Shown here: positions 8,970 through 16,543 of the stretch, piece after piece
Position numbering within the stretch: the stretch's first letter is position 1
Layout: each line of letters begins with the position of its first letter
Assembly (NCBI GenBank): GCA_031383405.1
Contig: JANMZO010000036.1
Location: 47,597-111,596 of the forward strand
Length of the DNA: 64,000 bases
Source: JANMZO01 sp031383405
GTDB taxonomy: Bacteria; Actinomycetota; Acidimicrobiia; Acidimicrobiales; JANYDT01
Reading direction: 5' to 3'
Made by a program: the position numbers and the translations under genes
Notes under the pieces: generated by a model
Databases searched by the model: none
What the model was told of the DNA's origin: nothing
Seen by the model: only the letters and a program-made list of their open reading frames with translations

Positions 8970-10415
8970 TTGAGTAGTTCACTGTCCCCATCGAACCCGG
9001 TTTCCGGGTCCGCCGCTGCCGCTTCGATGATCCAGCCCGACGTTCTCGCCCGGGTGCTCGCCGAGGCTTCGAAGACCGGAGGGGATTTTGCGGAGGTGTT
9101 TGCCGAAGACCGGGTCAATTCGAGCGCACTGCTCGACGACGGTCGCATCGAGGAACTGACCAGTGGTCGGGAGCGGGGTGCGGGTGTCCGGGTCATAAGC
9201 GGTGACACGACCGGCTTTGCCCACACCGCCGACCTTTCCGAAGCCGGGCTTCTGGCCGCAGCGGCCGCAGCGGCCGCAGCGGCTCGCGGCGGCGGGGGCG
9301 GAATGAAGATCGTCGCCCTTTCCGACCGTTCGCGACCACGTCCGCACATGGTGGTGCAGAGCCCGATCGATATTCCGAAATCTCGCAAAGTGGAACTCCT
9401 CCTCCGGGGCGATGCGGCGGCCCGAGCGGCCGGCAGCGCAATCCGTCAGGTCACGGTTGGTTACGGAGACGCGCGTCGGCGGATTCTCGTTGCCAACACT
9501 GACGGCGTGCTCGCGACCGACGAGGTCGTCCGCACCCGTTTGATGGTGCAGGCCGTAGCGTCGGGCGACACCGGGATGCAGACCGGTTACGACGTCGCCG
9601 CGAAGACGATCGGTTGGGAGCTGTTCGACGAGTACGACGTCGAAGAGATAGCGGGCCGGGCATCGCAACGGGCACTCACGAAGTTGTTGGCCCGTCCGGC
9701 CCCGTCCGGCAAAGTAACGATAGTGCTCAACAAAGGCGCGGGTGGCACGATGTTCCACGAGGCTTGCGGGCACGGGCTCGAAGCTGACCTCGTGGCCAAA
9801 GACACGAGCGTGTTCCGGGGGAAGGTCGGCCAACGGGTGGCGGCCAGGGGCGTGACGATCGTCGACGACGGGTCATACGCGCGTGAATGGGGCACCAGCG
9901 CAATCGACGACGAAGGCAACCCGACGAAGCGCAACGTCCTGATCGAAGACGGGATTCTCACCGACTACATGTGGGACCTGCGTCACGCGAAGAAAGAAGC
10001 GCGCTCTCCTTCCGGGAACGGACGACGCCAGAGCTATCAGTTTCTTCCGATCGTTCGCATGACCAATACGTATCTGCTTGAAGGTCGCGAAGATCCCGAA
10101 GCGATCATCGCCGGAACGAAGAATGGTGTGTACTGCGCCAAGCTCGGCGGCGGCCAGGTCAACACGGCCACCGGCGACTTCGTGTTCGGAATGGTTGAGG
10201 CGTATCTCATCGAAAACGGTGAGATTACCGAACCCCTTCGCGACGCGAACCTGATCGGCAACGGACCCGAGGTACTCCAGGCCATCGACGCCATCGGCAA
10301 TGACTTTGCCACCGGCGTCGGGACGTGTGGCAAAGACGGTCAGGGAGTTCCGGTATCCGATGGCAATCCCACATTGCGCGTGCAGGGCGTGACGGTCGGA
10401 GGTACCGCGGCATGA
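8970..10415 (+). CDS. tldD: TldD-family metalloprotease, catalytic subunit
   Basis: The 481-residue protein carries the TldD zinc-protease motif HEACGHGLEAD (HExxxH) near residue 262. TldD and PmbA/TldE form a heterodimeric protease that trims unfolded or modified peptides, such as microcin B17 precursor and CcdA in E. coli. The pmbA gene follows with an ATGA overlap, so the two are co-translated. The start is a TTG at 8970 with only a weak purine stretch upstream; no earlier ATG or GTG is in frame. A run of alanines from the repeated codons near 9258-9285 lies between the first two subdomains. Confidence 0.93.
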   Translation: MSSSLSPSNPVSGSAAAASMIQPDVLARVLAEASKTGGDFAEVFAEDRVNSSALLDDGRIEELTSGRERGAGVRVISGDTTGFAHTADLSEAGLLAAAAAAAAAARGGGGGMKIVALSDRSRPRPHMVVQSPIDIPKSRKVELLLRGDAAARAAGSAIRQVTVGYGDARRRILVANTDGVLATDEVVRTRLMVQAVASGDTGMQTGYDVAAKTIGWELFDEYDVEEIAGRASQRALTKLLARPAPSGKVTIVLNKGAGGTMFHEACGHGLEADLVAKDTSVFRGKVGQRVAARGVTIVDDGSYAREWGTSAIDDEGNPTKRNVLIEDGILTDYMWDLRHAKKEARSPSGNGRRQSYQFLPIVRMTNTYLLEGREDPEAIIAGTKNGVYCAKLGGGQVNTATGDFVFGMVEAYLIENGEITEPLRDANLIGNGPEVLQAIDAIGNDFATGVGTCGKDGQGVPVSDGNPTLRVQGVTVGGTAA

Positions 10416-11773
10416 GCGATCTCCTCGATCTTGCGAAGAAGGTCGTCGGCTGGGCCAACGGTGACGAACAGGTGGAGGCCTACGCTGCCCATTCGCGTGA
10501 CACCGAAGTCGAGGTCTACCAGGGCGACATCGAGACGCTTTCGAGCGCGGAAACCGATGGTGTCGGTATCCGGGTCGTGTTGCCCGGCCCCGAGGGGGCA
10601 CGTCAAGGTTTCGCCTACACCGGGTCGCTCGACGACGCCTCGCTGCACGAAACTCTGCGGGAGGCCCGCGACAACGCGCAGTTCGGCACCCCCGATCCGT
10701 TTCTTGGGTTGTGCGCACCTGACGGGATTCCGTTCGCCGACCTGGAGTTGTGGCGCGAGGAGCTGAAGTCGTATTCGACCGACGCCAAGATCGAACTGGC
10801 GATGGAACTCGAACGTCAGGTCCGGGCCGGTGATCCGCGGATCCGTTCCCTGCGGAGCGCCAGCTACGGCGATGGTTTGCTTGAAGTCGCCATCGCTTCG
10901 ACGGCCGGCATCGAAGCGGCGTACCGTCGCACCGGGTGTTCCCTCGTCGCGTTTGCGATCGCCGGACAGAACGACGAGACGCAGACCGGCTTCGGTTACT
11001 CGGTCGGACGCGAGCCCGGCGAGCTCGATGTGGCCAAGGCTTCGGCCATGGCGGTGGAACGCGCCACCCGGATGCTCGGTTCGTCGAAGCCGACCTCGCG
11101 CAAGACCACAGTGGTGTTCGATCCATACGTGACGGCCACCATTCTCGGCATTCTCGGGGGCACGCTCAACGCCGAGTCCGTCCTGAAAGGCCGCTCGCTG
11201 TTCGCCGACCGCATTGGAGAAGCGGTCGCTGTCGACGGGTTCTCGCTGATCGACGACCCAACGAATCCGCTGGCCTACGGAGCGTCGATCATTGATGCCG
11301 AAGGTCTCGCCACGCGGCGCATCAACCTGATAAGCGGTGGAGTTCTGCAGGGATTCGTTCACAACTCGGTAACGGCTCGCCGGGCCGGCAACGGAGCCGT
11401 ATCAACCGGATCTGCAGTTCGCGGCGGGTTCAAGGGCACTCCCGGTGTTGGATGTCGGGCGCTCAGTCTTGCTCCGGGTGCTGCCGATGCCGAGTCGATC
11501 CGTAAGCAGGTTGGCAACGGTGTGCTTGTTCAATCGATCAGCGGCGTGCACTCGGGCGTCAATCCGGTGAGCGGCGACTTTTCCGTCGGAGCCGAAGGTC
11601 TTCTGATCGAAGGAGGTGAGCTGGCGTCGCCGGTGCGTGAGTTCACGATCGCCTCGACGATCCAGCGCATGCTGCTCGACATCGTCGCGATCGGTTCCGA
11701 CATCGAGTGGCTCCCGGGTGGATCGGCCGGCGTTACGCTCGCCATCGACGGCATCAGCCTTTCCGGTTTATAA
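10412..11773 (+). CDS. pmbA: PmbA/TldE-like protein, non-catalytic partner of TldD
   Basis: About 453 residues from the ATG at 10412, which overlaps the tldD stop (ATGA) and so fixes the start. It has the same overall fold signature as TldD (a segment KTTVVFDPYVTATIL, and a C-terminal VSGDFSVGAEGLLIEGG) but lacks the HExxxH motif, as expected for the PmbA/TldE subunit. It probably forms the peptide tunnel with TldD. The 5-formyl-THF cyclo-ligase gene begins 12 bp downstream, perhaps in the same transcript. Confidence 0.92.
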   Translation: MSDLLDLAKKVVGWANGDEQVEAYAAHSRDTEVEVYQGDIETLSSAETDGVGIRVVLPGPEGARQGFAYTGSLDDASLHETLREARDNAQFGTPDPFLGLCAPDGIPFADLELWREELKSYSTDAKIELAMELERQVRAGDPRIRSLRSASYGDGLLEVAIASTAGIEAAYRRTGCSLVAFAIAGQNDETQTGFGYSVGREPGELDVAKASAMAVERATRMLGSSKPTSRKTTVVFDPYVTATILGILGGTLNAESVLKGRSLFADRIGEAVAVDGFSLIDDPTNPLAYGASIIDAEGLATRRINLISGGVLQGFVHNSVTARRAGNGAVSTGSAVRGGFKGTPGVGCRALSLAPGAADAESIRKQVGNGVLVQSISGVHSGVNPVSGDFSVGAEGLLIEGGELASPVREFTIASTIQRMLLDIVAIGSDIEWLPGGSAGVTLAIDGISLSGL

Positions 11774-11785
11774 GCGCGCGTTCTT

Positions 11786-12355
11786 GTGTCGGCCATCGAC
11801 GAGCAGAAGGTTGTGGTCCGTGCCGCGGCCCGTGCTGCTCGGCGATCGATTCCGGTCGATACCCGCGCTGACTCCTCTTTATTGATCTGTGCGCATATCG
11901 AAGCGACCGAGTGGTGGCGCTCGGCCAAGGTGGTCACCGCGTTTCTTCCGATCCAGTCGGAAGTTGATCTCCGCCCACTGCTCGTCGGCCGACTTGGTGG
12001 CCGGATGTTGGGCATACCCCGGACGGAGAACGACGTTATGACGTTCGATTCCGTCGACCTTCAGGACCCGGATGGGCTCGCCGTCGGTGAGTTTGGGATC
12101 ACCGTTGCCCATCGTCGGGCGACGATCGATCCGGTCTCCGTCGACCTCGCGCTTGTGCCGATGCTCGCGTTCGACCGTACCGGTAACCGACTGGGCGCAG
12201 GTCGTGCGTTCTATGACCGGTGGTTACCCTCCGCGGTGAATGCCTTCCGCTTGGGTGTTGCGTTCTCGGCTCAGGAGATGCCGGCGCTCCCGGTCGACGG
12301 TTACGACGCCAAGCTCCACGCCGTCGTCACCGAGATCGGCATCCGCACCTTTTAA
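11786..12355 (+). CDS. 5-formyltetrahydrofolate cyclo-ligase
   Basis: 189 residues, normal for MTHFS. The family signature appears as FDRTGNRLGAGRAFYDRW (GxGxGxYD-type loop binding ATP and formyl-THF), with the N-terminal basic stretch RAAARAARRSIP and FLPIQSEVDLRPLL. It converts 5-formyl-THF to methenyl-THF with ATP. It has a GTG start, 12 bp after the pmbA stop, so it may be translated from the tldD-pmbA message. It adds to the folate/methionine theme of the flanking genes. Confidence 0.9.
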   Translation: MSAIDEQKVVVRAAARAARRSIPVDTRADSSLLICAHIEATEWWRSAKVVTAFLPIQSEVDLRPLLVGRLGGRMLGIPRTENDVMTFDSVDLQDPDGLAVGEFGITVAHRRATIDPVSVDLALVPMLAFDRTGNRLGAGRAFYDRWLPSAVNAFRLGVAFSAQEMPALPVDGYDAKLHAVVTEIGIRTF

Positions 12356-12369
12356 CCCCCGCGGCCAAT

Positions 12370-12498
12370 ACCCAACTTGCGGCCAAAGGCACCCAACCTG
12401 CCGCCAAAGGTACCCAACCTGGCAATTTTGATCCACGAAGCCCGCCAGATCTCCCGAGTTGGGTACCCGTCCGAGCCGAGTTGGGTACCCGTCCGAGC
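12370..12498. repeat. two families of short intergenic direct repeats, mutually inverted
   Basis: A 21-bp unit starting acccaac occurs at 12370-12390 and 12391-12411, with a partial copy from 12412. A 22-bp unit starting cgagttgggtacccg occurs twice, at 12455-12476 and 12477-12498. The two families share an inverted core: GGTACCCAAC at 12409-12418 versus GTTGGGTACC, so the region can fold into alternative hairpins before the trans-sulfuration gene. Confidence 0.8.
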
Positions 12499-12539
12499 GG
12501 GTTGGCCGGAATTGCGAACCGGCCAGTTCGGTGCTGCCG

Positions 12540-12545
12540 TAACCT
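12540..12545 (+). promoter_or_regulatory. -10 hexamer TAACCT of the trans-sulfuration enzyme gene
   Basis: TAACCT lies 9 nt before the ATG at 12555. Confidence 0.45.
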
Positions 12546-12554
12546 TGTGGGGCC

Positions 12555-13736
12555 ATGAATGACTCCCTACCCCAGGATCCCAAGCAGGAAACCATTGCGG
12601 TTCGTTCCGGGCGCAAAGACAACTCGTCGGCTCTCGCGCCGATCATGTGGGCGTCGACCGCGTTCGAGACCCCGTCGTTGGCCGAGGGTCGCAAAATGGC
12701 GCATTCGACCAGTTCGACTCATTTCTATTCGCGCTACGGCAACCCCACGGTCCGCTCGTTCGAAGATGCGATCGCCGATCTGGAGGGAGCAGAAGCGGCG
12801 CGGGCCTTTGCATCCGGCATGGGTGCGATCGCCGCCGTGATTCTCGGCCTCGTCAACCAGGGACAGCACATCGTCGCGCAGCGCCAGCTCTACGGCGGCA
12901 CCATGCAACTCCTCACGATGGTGTGTCCGCGGTTCGGGATAGACGTCACGTTCGTCGACGCCACAAAGCCGGGTGCGTTTGCTGAAGCCATCATCCCTGG
13001 AAGGACCGTGTTGGTGTTCGCTGAATCACCGGCCAACCCTTGCCTCGACATCGTCGACATGGAAGAGCTGGGCGCGCTGCTTCCTATCACCGTCGTTGAC
13101 TCCACCTTCGCCACCCCTCTGGGCATAAACCCTCTGTCGTACGGTGTGAACCTGGTCGTGCACTCGGCTACGAAGGCCATCGCCGGCCACAACGACGCAT
13201 CGCTCGGCGTCGTTGCCGGAGAGCGTGAGCTCATCGACTGGTTGTGGGGCTTTGCCGTCCTGCAGGGCGCCAATGCCTCGCCTTTCGACGCGATGAACGG
13301 CGTCCGGGGCCTCCGCACTCTGGGAGTGCGGTTGCGTCAACAGTCTTCGACCGCGATGCAACTCGCTGAGCTGCTGTCGAAGCATCCGGCCGTTGCGTGC
13401 GTCCGTTACCCCGGGCTGCCGTCGCACCCGCAATATGAGTTGGCCCAGCGCCAGATGCGTTACATGGGCGGCCTGGTCACGTTCGATCTTTCCGGTGGCG
13501 CGGCGGCCGGGGAGAAGTTCGTTGACTCTGTGAAGCTGTGTCGGACCGCAACCTCGCTCGGTGGGCCGGAAACGCTCGTTACGCACCCGGTGTCGACTAC
13601 CCACGCCGGCCTGGATGACGATGAGCTGGAAGCTTCCGGCATTACACCGGGAACGATCCGCATGTCGGTCGGGCTCGAGCACGAAGACGACGTGTTGGCC
13701 GACGTTCGTCGAGCGCTCGATGCGCTGGCGGTCTAG
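12555..13736 (+). CDS. Cys/Met metabolism PLP-dependent enzyme (cystathionine gamma-synthase-like)
   Basis: 393 residues of the gamma-family fold type I PLP enzymes. The PLP lysine is in VVHSATKAIAGHND, and the SRYGNPT and ASGMGAI segments plus DSTFATP are typical. The C-terminal TSLGGPETLVTHP and IRMSVGLEH motifs occur in cystathionine gamma-synthases, gamma-lyases and O-succinylhomoserine sulfhydrylases, which cannot be separated by eye. It acts in methionine/cysteine interconversion, fitting the methyltransferase fusion and cyclo-ligase nearby. It is monocistronic, with its own -10. Confidence 0.88.
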   Translation: MNDSLPQDPKQETIAVRSGRKDNSSALAPIMWASTAFETPSLAEGRKMAHSTSSTHFYSRYGNPTVRSFEDAIADLEGAEAARAFASGMGAIAAVILGLVNQGQHIVAQRQLYGGTMQLLTMVCPRFGIDVTFVDATKPGAFAEAIIPGRTVLVFAESPANPCLDIVDMEELGALLPITVVDSTFATPLGINPLSYGVNLVVHSATKAIAGHNDASLGVVAGERELIDWLWGFAVLQGANASPFDAMNGVRGLRTLGVRLRQQSSTAMQLAELLSKHPAVACVRYPGLPSHPQYELAQRQMRYMGGLVTFDLSGGAAAGEKFVDSVKLCRTATSLGGPETLVTHPVSTTHAGLDDDELEASGITPGTIRMSVGLEHEDDVLADVRRALDALAV

Positions 13737-13746
13737 CGGCGACCGG

Positions 13747-13790
13747 CTCGGCCATCCGCCGTCACCGCCTCGGCCATCCGCCGTCACCGC
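13747..13790. repeat. perfect 22-bp tandem duplication
   Basis: Two identical copies of a 22-bp unit beginning ctcggccatccgccg abut each other just after the trans-sulfuration gene. Confidence 0.9.
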
Positions 13791-13963
13791 CTCGCACGCC
13801 CGGTCGATGGTGATGGCCGCGGCCATCGAATCGAACGGTTCGCTCTTGATGGAAGCGTGCGTGCCAGCCGACGGCACCGTTTCAAAATCCCCTACCGCAC
13901 CTTCGCAGAAATACCCTGAACGTCGTATGCGCCAGACCTTTCTGTAAATCCGGTCTGTTTCGT

Positions 13964-13989
13964 TCCTCGACATTCAACGCACTTCCGCT
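13964..13989. repeat. dispersed 26-bp repeat, copy 1
   Basis: The core tcctcgacattcaacgcac plus TTCCGCT is repeated with one mismatch at 38604-38629, 24.6 kb away, also in an intergenic position. Confidence 0.8.
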
Positions 13990-14211
13990 TCAGTGCAAGA
14001 GCAGGCCCGCACGCCGTTGAAGGAGCGGCTGCCTCCCGGCTGATCGGCCCCTTCAACAACGAGGATCGGGGCCGCTCACGGGCCGCCGCCGGTGCCGCGA
14101 GGGGGCCGAACTGGTTGCTCCACTGCGGCCGGTTTCGTCGGTTTCGACGCAACCGCAAGCACGATCCACTCCCCGAAGGGGCCCGGCCGGGCGCCCGCAG
14201 GGAGAAGATCG

Positions 14212-14778
14212 TCAGCGGATGCCTTCGAGAATCAGGATGATCCCGAAGACGACGAAGGAGATCGCCGCGCCTATCTTGATGGTCTTTTCGGGTAGCCGTG
14301 TGCCCAGTTGCTGACCGACCACGATGGCGAGCGCATCAGCGGCGACCATGCCGAGGGTTGATCCGAGCCACGTTCCGAAGAGTCCGTTCGTCGTGGCCAG
14401 GGTGATCGTGGCCAGCATGGTCTTGTCGCCGAGTTCGGCCAGGAAGAAGGCCGTGCCGACGGCCAGGATCACGGACCGGTCGGTCTTCGCGACCTTGGCC
14501 TCCTCGTCGTCGTCGAGCTTGTCGCCCCGAATGGTCCAGACGGCAAAGCCCAGGAACGCAATGCCGGCGACGATCGAGATGGTCTTCGTGGGAAGCGCCG
14601 CTCCGACCACGGCACCGAGGACGACGCTCGCCAGGTGCACCAGGGCGGTCGCCAGGGTGATGCCGATGATGATCGACCGCGCTTTGTAGCGGGTAGCGAA
14701 GGCGAGGGCCATGAGCTGGCTCTTGTCGCCGAGTTCGGCGACGAAGATAACGCCGAGGCTGATGAGAAAGGCGTTCAT
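14212..14778 (-). CDS. TMEM165/GDT1 family cation (Mn/Ca) transporter
   Basis: 188 residues with six to seven hydrophobic helices and both copies of the family's E-x-G-D-K-(S/T) motif: ELGDKSQ in the first half and ELGDKTM in the second. The family (UPF0016; Vibrio MneA and cyanobacterial Mnx are members) moves manganese or calcium across membranes. The acidic/basic linker DDDEEAKVAKTD separates the two halves. It lies 46 bp downstream of the cNMP-binding gene on the same strand. I looked for, but did not see, a yybP-ykoY manganese riboswitch in that short gap. Confidence 0.92.
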   Translation of the reverse strand: MNAFLISLGVIFVAELGDKSQLMALAFATRYKARSIIIGITLATALVHLASVVLGAVVGAALPTKTISIVAGIAFLGFAVWTIRGDKLDDDEEAKVAKTDRSVILAVGTAFFLAELGDKTMLATITLATTNGLFGTWLGSTLGMVAADALAIVVGQQLGTRLPEKTIKIGAAISFVVFGIILILEGIR

Positions 14779-14824
14779 ACGAATCCTCCGAGGTAGAGCC
14801 CGGAAGGTTGGGCGCCCTGAACGG

Positions 14825-15274
14825 TCAGCTGGACGCTCGTTCGGCTACGGCTTGGATGAGGAGCCAGGCCAACTCGGGTGACTCGGCGACACACGCCTTG
14901 ACTGTCTTTCGGCTCACGGCCAGGTATTCAAGCGGTGTGACCGCCTGTACGGTTGAATTGCGGGGGAGGTTGAGCAGCATGCCCATTTCGCCCACGACGT
15001 CACCCACACTGACTTCGGCGATCTTTCGGCCGCCCCGCCGCACCACGGCTGTGCCCGCGATGATCACGTAGGCCTCACCAGCGGAGGCCCCTTCCGTTAT
15101 CAGGTTGGCGCCCGCTTCGATCTGCCCAGCGTGGGTGAGGCGCGCAATCGACCTCAGATGACGCTTTGAGACCGTGCTGAACAGCGGCAGTCGTGCCAGA
15201 TGGTCGACGCATTCGGTGAGCCTCATCCTCTGCGAACTTGCCCGTCGGTTGTCGGGATACGGTGACAGCGCCAC
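14825..15274 (-). CDS. cyclic nucleotide-binding domain protein
   Basis: About 149 residues consisting of one CAP-ED/cNMP-binding beta-roll: LPLFSTVSKRHL, ITEGASAGEAYVI, GDVVGEMGMLLNLPRNSTVQA. No HTH, kinase or channel segment follows, so it is a stand-alone sensor. The frame is open further upstream to 15379, but the extra N-terminus is encoded by the 19-bp tandem repeats and looks unnatural. The GTG at 15272-15274 follows AAAGGA by 6 nt and was chosen. It probably pairs functionally with the adjacent GDT1-type transporter gene; ligand unknown. Confidence 0.8.
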   Translation of the reverse strand: MALSPYPDNRRASSQRMRLTECVDHLARLPLFSTVSKRHLRSIARLTHAGQIEAGANLITEGASAGEAYVIIAGTAVVRRGGRKIAEVSVGDVVGEMGMLLNLPRNSTVQAVTPLEYLAVSRKTVKACVAESPELAWLLIQAVAERASS

Positions 15275-15363
15275 GGCTGGTCCTTTCGAAATCGTTCCGG
15301 GTTCAGACAATAAACGCATGTTGACGGCGACAAGTTCCACTGCGAGAAGCAAGAGCTCACTCC

Positions 15364-15496
15364 GATAACAAGAGCTCACTCCAATAACAAGAGCTCACTC
15401 CAATAACAAGAGCTCACTCCGATAACAAAAGCTCACTCCAATAACAAAAGCTCACTCCAATAACAAGAGCTCACTCCGATAAACAGGGGTGCACTG
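15364..15496 (-). repeat. 19-bp tandem repeat array, six full copies
   Basis: Six contiguous 19-bp units of the form (g/a)ataaca(a)agctcactcc occupy 15364-15382, 15383-15401, 15402-15420, 15421-15439, 15440-15458 and 15459-15477, with degenerate half-copies on both sides (about 15350-15363 and 15478-15496). Units differ only at the first base and at a G/A in aagagctc/aaaagctc. Most contain the palindrome GAGCTC. The array lies between two minus-strand genes, and on that strand each unit reads GGAGTGAGCTCTTGTTAT. Confidence 0.95.
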
Positions 15497-15509
15497 CGAC
15501 ACGCACAGT

Positions 15510-16418
15510 TTAACCCGCTGCTCGTTTGCGAGGGTCGGGAGGAAACGTGCGCGCGGCCAGAAGTGCGGTTGAGATGCGGTTGGCTCGGATGATGAGGGAG
15601 TCGAGGTCGGAACCGAGCGACGTGATCAGCGAAACCTGCGATCGGTCGGTCTGGTTTTCGATTTCCACGCGGGCCGCCCGACCGTCGGGGTTGAGGGCTC
15701 CGTCGGTCAACCAACCACGGGCCCCGAGCGACGCCGCTGCACGTGACAGCGCGTCTGGCCCGAAGCCGCGGCTCGACGAGTAACCGCCCAGGTCGTAACC
15801 GACCCAAAGCTCGGTAAGTACGTTCATCTCGACCGCATCAAGCCCGGCCGTGACACACACGGCGAGATGGCCGTCACCCCGGTGCTCACGTACCAACTCG
15901 GCCGCCCGCCATAGGCGCGCGTATTCATCGGTTGGGGTCGGAAGTTCACGAAGTCCGCTGAAGAGGGGACGGGCACATCCATCGAGCGGATCGAGTGCAT
16001 CAAGGAGCGAATCTGCCAGTTGGGCAGCTTCCGAGCGAACGTCGGGACCGAGGACCGCAGCCAGGCTTTCGCCTGCACCCTCCTCCCTGGCAGCCAGAAC
16101 GTCAGCGCGTGACGCCGCCGCCCGTCCCTGGTTGTACACGGCGCCGAGGAACGTCGGCTCGAACACGCCGAAGGCTGAAACAACGACCGAGGCGACCGGT
16201 TCACCGAGCGACGCAGCGCGGCCCCACACGTATCCGTCGAAAAAGCCGAGTCCGAGCGCGGTCACGCGGTCGGCCGCCTGCCGCGACCACCAACCCTGCG
16301 TGGCGATCGGCTCCAGCGCATCGCGCAGCCGGCGGCCGGACGATGATGTGACGGTCGGTTCCGGAATCGGGTCGGTCAGCGGAGCCAGGTAGATCGATGC
16401 GATCGTGTCGTAATCCAT
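15510..16418 (-). CDS. SCO6745-family protein (putative winged-helix/HTH fold)
   Basis: 302 residues matching what I know of the actinobacterial SCO6745 family: an N-terminal region around PIATQGWWSRQAADRV, a central Ala-rich helical part, and a C-terminal part ending YSSSRGFGPDALSRAAASLGARGWL and RVEIENQTDR, where a winged-helix-like domain is expected. Function is unknown; members occur widely in actinobacteria and are thought of as regulators. The ATG at 16416-16418 is preceded by TAGGGT at 6 nt, and this promoter/start module is tandemly repeated upstream. Confidence 0.75.
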   Translation of the reverse strand: MDYDTIASIYLAPLTDPIPEPTVTSSSGRRLRDALEPIATQGWWSRQAADRVTALGLGFFDGYVWGRAASLGEPVASVVVSAFGVFEPTFLGAVYNQGRAAASRADVLAAREEGAGESLAAVLGPDVRSEAAQLADSLLDALDPLDGCARPLFSGLRELPTPTDEYARLWRAAELVREHRGDGHLAVCVTAGLDAVEMNVLTELWVGYDLGGYSSSRGFGPDALSRAAASLGARGWLTDGALNPDGRAARVEIENQTDRSQVSLITSLGSDLDSLIIRANRISTALLAARTFPPDPRKRAAG

Positions 16419-16484
16419 GCGGTGACCCTACCGGTGCGGTGACCCTACCCATGCTGTGACCCTACCCATGCTGTGACCCCTCGG
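16419..16484 (-). repeat. tandem -10/start-codon modules upstream of the SCO6745-family gene
   Basis: Four 17-bp units (16419-16435, 16436-16452, 16453-16469, and a partial one at 16470-16484). On the minus strand three TAGGGT hexamers occur at 17-bp intervals, each followed by CAC(C/A)GC. The hexamer nearest the gene is followed by the real ATG, one upstream copy also carries ATGG at the same place, and one has ACCGG instead. Confidence 0.9.
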
Positions 16485-16506
16485 ATGGCCCGTCGGAGGT
16501 CATCCC

Positions 16507-16543
16507 TTGACTTCAAGTTAAGGTGAAGTTGCACACTGTTGGT
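16507..16543 (+). promoter_or_regulatory. MerR-type promoter: TTGACT, 19-bp spacer with dyad, CACACT
   Basis: The -35 TTGACT (16507-16512) is separated by exactly 19 bp from CACACT (16532-16537). The spacer region is covered by an inverted repeat ACTTCA/TGAAGT (16510-16515/16524-16529) around TTAA. A 19-bp spacer filled by a dyad is the hallmark of MerR-family (SoxR, CueR, MerR) activated promoters. Six nt after CACACT is the GTG at 16544, the usual leaderless spacing here. Confidence 0.6.

Larger units (their letters stand above)
13737..14211. other. gene-free interval with repeats and a hairpin
   Basis: This 475-bp gap holds a perfect 22-bp tandem duplication (13747-13768 and 13769-13790), one copy of a dispersed 26-bp repeat (13964-13989), and an 8-bp stem GTTGAAGG/CCTTCAAC at 14016-14023/14050-14057. 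Reading frames through it look non-coding. No RNA gene was recognised. Confidence 0.6.

Noticed and set aside
9873..11126. Long minus-strand frames over tldD-pmbA
   Set aside because: Arg-rich, low-complexity translation opposite two clear protease-family genes.
13026..13973. 315-codon minus-strand frame ending inside the trans-sulfuration gene
   Set aside because: Mostly antisense to the PLP enzyme; its 5' end coincides with the dispersed repeat, and the protein has no recognisable domain.
14779..14824. Manganese (yybP-ykoY) riboswitch expected upstream of the GDT1-type gene
   Set aside because: Only 46 bp separate it from the upstream gene, and the conserved loop sequences are not there.
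15364..15496. CRISPR array
   Set aside because: The 19-bp units abut directly with no spacers and no cas genes are present.
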